This document shows, piece by piece, positions 59,657 to 64,000 of a stretch of DNA of 64,000 bases. Position 1 is the stretch's first letter. Every line of letters begins with the position of its first letter. The notes below the pieces were generated by a model. It did no database searches. It was not told the origin of the DNA and saw only the letters and a program-made list of their open reading frames with translations. Both the position numbers and the translations under genes were made by a program. Source of the stretch: Odobenus rosmarus divergens (taxonomy: Eukaryota > Chordata > Mammalia > Carnivora > Odobenidae); contig NW_004450303.1 in assembly GCF_000321225.1 (NCBI RefSeq), positions 2,148,392 to 2,212,391 of the forward strand, written 5' to 3'.

Positions 59657-59844
59657 GTAAGATTTTATTTATTCTTTTGACAGAGAGAGAAAGCACAAGC
59701 AGGGGGAGCAGCGGCAGAGGGAGAGAGAAAAGCAGGCTCCCCACTGAGCAGGAAGCCCCCGATGCGGGGCTCAATCCCAGGATCCTGGAATCATGACCTG
59801 AGCTGAAGGCAGATGCTTCACTGACTGAGCCACCCAGGCACCCC
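59657..59844 (-). mobile_element. CAN-SINE, second of the pair
   Basis: Same orientation as the first, 15 bp further on, ending 'gccacccaggcacccc'. The AT-rich spacer is likely the shared target site. Confidence 0.92.
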
Positions 59845-60679
59845 TCAAAAATATATTTCTGAAGAAATGAAAATGCAGGTTAAGAAAAAAGAAAAACCTT
59901 TAATTCTACTGATAGCAATTTCAATGAAGAATGGGAAGAAAATAGAGTTACTCTATTTTTCTTCAAAAAAACTATTGACTATTTTTGTGAATCAATTTGA
60001 ACTAAATGTCCACCAGTTATTTACTTTCTAAAAGCCTCCACTGCCACAATCAGGAAAAAAAAAAAAAGGACAAACCGCAAAAATCATGTTCTTAAATACA
60101 TTGTAGATCTATTGAAGCAATCAGAAAATAATTCAAACTAAAATTCTGGACAGGTATGCTGTGTGTCCTAAGTGTGCTGATGATTTCTGAGAAGAATTTC
60201 TAGATTTTAGGTGAGGAACTGAGTATCATTCGGACTTTGTCCCAGGTAGAAGGACCTTCACTATGGGAAAGAGGATCCAGGAAGCTTTTGGCAATTGTGT
60301 GGCGTTCATACAAGTAGTTGGAAACTAGAGGACCCCTAAATATACATAATGATCTATTTTCCACTTACAAGGGCTGAATTCTGAAGTGGTATAGAAGGAT
60401 AGAAAATTGTGCCAGAAGGTTCTAAAAACAAAGTGAAATCTCCCAGGGTTTCATGGTTAGTGGACAAAAGTCTAGTGGAGGGAAAGGATCTGTCACAAAC
60501 ACAAGACTGGTCTCTTCCTGAAGATATTTGCCATTTTTTGAAGCTGTATAGGTGGGAATGTAGAGACAAGCTCAAAACTATCAAAACATGGAAATGAATC
60601 TTCCATAGTCTTTCTGGCCTAAGGAGACAAAGACACATAGGCTACCAGGTCTTAAATTAGTCTATGCTAAAAAAGTCAA

Positions 60680-61505
60680 TGATGAATGGCTACTGAACAT
60701 ATGGAATATGTTTAACACCATTAATCATTAGGAAAATGCATATTAAAACCACAATAAGATTACCACTTCATACCCACTAAGATGGCTATAATTTAAAGAG
60801 AAAACAGCAAGTGTTGGTGAAGATGTGGAAAAATTGGAACATTCATTCATTACTGGTGGGAATATAAAGTAGTATAGTCACTATATAAAATAAGTTTGTC
60901 AGTTTCTAAAAATTTAAGCTTATATTTACCCAGCAATTCCACTCCTAGGTACCTACTCAAGAAAGATGAATACCTATGTCCACAAACAACAACAACAACA
61001 ACAACAACAACAAAAAACACCTTGTATGTGAGGGCTTACTGCAGCTTTATTTGTAATAGCCAAAAACTAGAAACAATCCAAATGTTCACTGGTTGATGAA
61101 TCATAAACAAAAATGTGATATATCCATATAGTAGAATACTATCCATTAATAAAAAGGAGTAGAGGAAGAAAAAAGAAATGAACATTTATACAAGCTATAA
61201 CATGGATGAACCTTAAAAACATGCTAAGTGAAAGAAGTCAGACACAAAAGACAACATATTGTATGATTCCATCTACATGACATTTCTAGAAAAGGCAACT
61301 ATATAGACTCAAAGCAGAAGAGTGTTGCTCTAGGGCTAGAGGTGGGAGAAGGGACTGACTGTATAGAAGCATGATGGAACTTCTTCAGGTAATGGAAATG
61401 TTCTAAAATAGCTTATGGTTGCACAACTATACAACCAAAAAATCATTACACTATACACTTATAATGGGTGAAATGTATGTACATTTTACTTCAATAAGGC
61501 TGTTT
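60680..61505 (+). mobile_element. Old L1 3' end fragment
   Basis: 'aggaaaatgcatattaaaac', 'ccagcaattccactcctagg', 'gaatactatccattaataaa' and 'cataacatggatgaac'-like text follow L1 ORF2 into its 3' UTR. Older than the 13.9-kb copy. Confidence 0.75.
60984..61013. repeat. (AAC)n microsatellite within the L1
   Basis: About nine CAA units, placed where the L1 text would continue, so it expanded inside the element. Confidence 0.85.
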
Positions 61506-61999
61506 TTTTTTAAAGGCCAGTGAGTTCTTTTTCCATTTGCAGAGCACTGTATCAAAATAGTCAACAAATTAGACTTTAACAATGAGAGCTGCAGAATACA
61601 ATATGAAAATATAGGGATCACTTGAGAGGAAGTGAATACTACTTTTCTATTTTAGGAAATGGTATTTAAGTATCAGAAGCTCTTGAATTGTAATAGCATT
61701 GTTAGTTTGGCCCATATTTGGCTGAATATCTATTGCTTTCATGCAATAAGAAAATAATTCTTTTGTAGATTCTTTTCAAATTATCTACTTTTTTGTAGGC
61801 ATTTCCAGTTAAAGTAAATTTGTGGTATATTAAAACTATACTGATCTTATATATAGCCAATGATAGTTTTGTGTTTGGTAATGACTAAAAATTCTGATGT
61901 AAATATTAATATGAATATAAAAGTGACATAATTTTGTCCTCTAAATAATTTTGTTAATATGCTTAGTAGTTTGATTGTATTTAAAAAATATATTCAAGA

Positions 62000-62117
62000 G
62001 ACACCTGGGAAGCTCAGTCAGTTAAGTGTCCTTCTCTTGATTTTGGCTTAGGTCTTGATCTCAGGGTCGTGAGTTCAAGCCCCCCATTGAGCTCCATGCC
62101 CAGCATGGAGCCTACGG

Positions 62118-62165
<48 letters not shown>

Positions 62166-62240
62166 ATGAACGAACAAAAGAAAGAAAAAAGAGAGAGAGA
62201 GAAAGAAAGAAAAGAAAAAGAAAGAAAGAAAAAAGAAAAG
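62000..62240 (+). mobile_element. Truncated CAN-SINE with expanded simple-repeat tail
   Basis: Head 'gacacctgggaagctcagtc' to 'cagcatggagcctac', then (TAGA)12 and a GAAA-rich stretch instead of the CT-rich body. Flank 'attcaa' repeated on both sides. Confidence 0.8.
62118..62165. repeat. (TAGA)12 microsatellite
   Basis: Twelve perfect units, followed by an impure GAAA tract to about 62240. Confidence 0.92.
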
Positions 62241-62379
62241 AAATTCAAAAGCAATATGAGATTTTCAGATGTACTTTTACAAATATCCATCTAAATTTAA
62301 AGCCTAGAATTCTAATTAGACTAAAAAATGCACTTATGCATAGTTGAAGATTGGACTAATTAATAAAGAAAAAGAAGTA

Positions 62380-62627
62380 CAGGTTTCCCCTATTTTCCAA
62401 AAGTAAAATGTTCCTATGAAACCTTCCATAAGCTGAAAAGGCATAGTTTATGAAAATTCAAGTTACACCATTTCACTTTTATGGAAGGCCTATGGTACAA
62501 TAATGGCTTTTTTTGTAAAGCAAAAATCCTCTTTGGGTTTTTTTTGGTCAGTGAAAACAGGTACTGACGTAGGTCTTTCCTAAAAGCGAAGTCGTGTAAC
62601 AAACTTTTGGAAAGTGAGGGATACCTG
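62380..62627 (+). mobile_element. Small DNA transposon with 24-bp inverted repeats (Tigger-like)
   Basis: Left end 'caggtttcccctattttcca' and right end, inverted, 'caggtatccctcactttcca' are inverted repeats. TA occurs at both outer edges. 248 bp, no transposase. The family is inferred as TcMar-Tigger from TA target and internal text 'cagtgaaaacaggtactgac'. Confidence 0.7.
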
Positions 62628-63464
62628 TATATACTATGTGCCTAGTAGGATAAGCTAAAGTTTATAGGATGGTAAAAATTGAAGTGATCTTACTTTGTGG
62701 AGAACTTCAACAATCATTCTAGGAATCTCTGTAACCAGTTCTTTGGACAATGATCCAACGTTTGTACAGACACAGCCGTATTGTTTATTCAGTAACCTCT
62801 AGGTCTATCTCATTTCCATGTTTTTTGTTTTGTTTTGTTTTCTGGGAGGTTTTGGTCTCAGGATCTTGGGAATGGAGTAAATGTAACCCTAAAATCTAAG
62901 TCTGCTTTCCTTGTTGAGTATGAAATAAAAAACAAGGCTATTCTCAAATCCCTAAATAGTAGCCAATGAAGGAACTCCATACAAATGTGAAATAGTCTTA
63001 ATGTGGACAAGATTTAACCAAAAGAATCTGTATTTCTCAAATATTTCTGGTACATGAGGTCTCTGAAGATTCAGGATTTATCTTCAGGTTCTCGTGCCAG
63101 TCTTCCACTGCCAGTGCTACTTCCTACCTTGCATACCCCTCTCACCACGGCATATCCTACAATACAATAACTTCATAAAAACATTTAAAGCTATGGGCCT
63201 CCAAAATGTCTGTATTATGTCTAAAGCAAATGAGAGAAAAAGACACTGAAAAACATACATGCTGATATAATGACAGAAGAGATGGGCAAAGAAGATGGGG
63301 CACAGAGGTCACAGGCAGGGAAGTAATAGCAATAAGCAGTAATGACAAGGGAGGATCATGGGGCGCAAAGTGATCGATGAATGGAGAGGGACATTAGATT
63401 TTATAAACTTAATGGCTAACACCATATGTATTTAACAACAATACAATACACGATACCATTTATT

Positions 63465-63640
63465 TAGCAAACATAGTGTCTGCTTTGTGCCAGGCACCGT
63501 TCTAAGTACTCTAAAAACCTTAACTAATTTAATCCTAATAATGCCATTGAGATGGATTACTATTCTTATCTACATTTTATAGAGGAAGTCACTGAGGCAA
63601 AAAGTTACTTGGCCAAGGTCACATTATCAGTCAGTATCCA
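63465..63640 (-). mobile_element. MIR element (antisense)
   Basis: 'gtgccaggcaccgttctaag', 'taatttaatcctaataatgc', 'attttatagaggaagtcact' and 'cttggccaaggtcac' match inverted MIR. Confidence 0.75.
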
Positions 63641-64000
63641 GTCAGGAAAAGAAAACCACTTTGGGTATTTCAGAGGTAATGTTATCACCTCTATTGTTGA
63701 GGGAATCCTTATAGAAAGGCTGGAGGAGCAAAAAGGGGGAAGGTATAATCCAAAGGGAACTGCAAGCAGAGCCAGCATCCTAGCACTGGAGGAACAAAAG
63801 AGAAAGTAGTAGTATACAAAACTCACAATTACTGTGCTTCAGAAGCTTTTGGAACTTCACTATTGCATTATTAGAACTATTCCTGCTACCTGCTCTGCAA
63901 GAAGCCCGCAGCCTTCAGCGGGGTCCCCCTCCCCCCCAACTCCTGGAGCCAGAGTGGAGGAGTACAGTGTGTCCTGAGGCCACTGGAGCCCAAAGAAAGG

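Larger units (their letters stand above)
59845..64000. other. Intergenic right flank
   Basis: Holds the L1, CAN-SINE, Tigger-like element and MIR listed separately. About 59.85-60.68, 61.5-61.98 and 62.64-63.46 kb show nothing recognised. 63.64-64.0 kb resembles an old interspersed repeat I cannot name. No exon of a neighbouring gene such as SAP30 was seen. Confidence 0.6.

Noticed and set aside
56000..64000. Search for SAP30, the next gene expected to the right
   Set aside because: No SAP30-like exon or second CpG island found. It probably lies beyond the window.
1..64000. CRISPR arrays, operons, phage or bacterial mobile elements
   Set aside because: The sequence is mammalian with spliced genes. 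The regular repeats are SINEs and microsatellites without spacer structure.

Overview
The window is vertebrate nuclear DNA from a carnivoran mammal. Its commonest interspersed repeat is the tRNA-derived CAN-SINE, with head 'gcgcctgggtggctcagt', a CT-rich body and an (AAATAA) tail. The longer 3' bodies ('tgttccctctctcgctgtg') fit an arctoid (bear, seal or mustelid relative) better than dog, but this subfamily placement is from memory. The remaining repeats (L1, L2, MIR, MLT1-like LTR, MER2/Tigger, hAT) are standard mammalian families. There are no bacterial features.

Two genes are present, tail to tail. GALNT7 (polypeptide N-acetylgalactosaminyltransferase 7) runs on + from before the window to its stop codon at 42921. 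The last part of the gene is here: the exons for about residues 197-657, holding most of the GT-A catalytic domain and the whole ricin-type lectin domain. The 5' exons lie to the left. HMGB2 is on the - strand at about 52.4-54.4 kb, with four coding exons and a CpG-island promoter at about 54.2-56.0 kb. The 3' ends are about 7 kb apart. The same neighbour order is known on human 4q34, where SAP30 follows; SAP30 is not seen here.

Layout: 0-15.4 kb is a GALNT7 intron with CAN-SINEs, L1, L2 and MIR. 15.4-43 kb holds ten GALNT7 coding positions, one of them as a tandem pair of alternative exons. 42.9-45.2 kb is the GALNT7 3' UTR. 45.2-52.4 kb is intergenic, with a MER2 inside an old L1. 52.4-54.4 kb is HMGB2 and 54.2-56 kb its CpG island. 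56-64 kb is intergenic and repeat-rich.

The most interesting signal is in GALNT7: two adjacent exons of exactly 183 nt (22374-22556 and 22701-22883) have the same phase and encode 73% identical versions of the same catalytic-domain segment. They are separated by a 144-nt intron with a long AG-free zone. This looks like a mutually exclusive exon pair that would change the acceptor-binding part of the enzyme. A second, weaker candidate is a 39-nt in-frame microexon (38161-38199) in the linker between the catalytic and lectin domains.

Limits: exons were called by eye from splice sites, phase continuity and family knowledge. Repeat family names come from memory of consensus sequences and their edges are approximate unless target-site duplications (TSDs) are given. 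The HMGB2 first noncoding exon and transcription start were not resolved.
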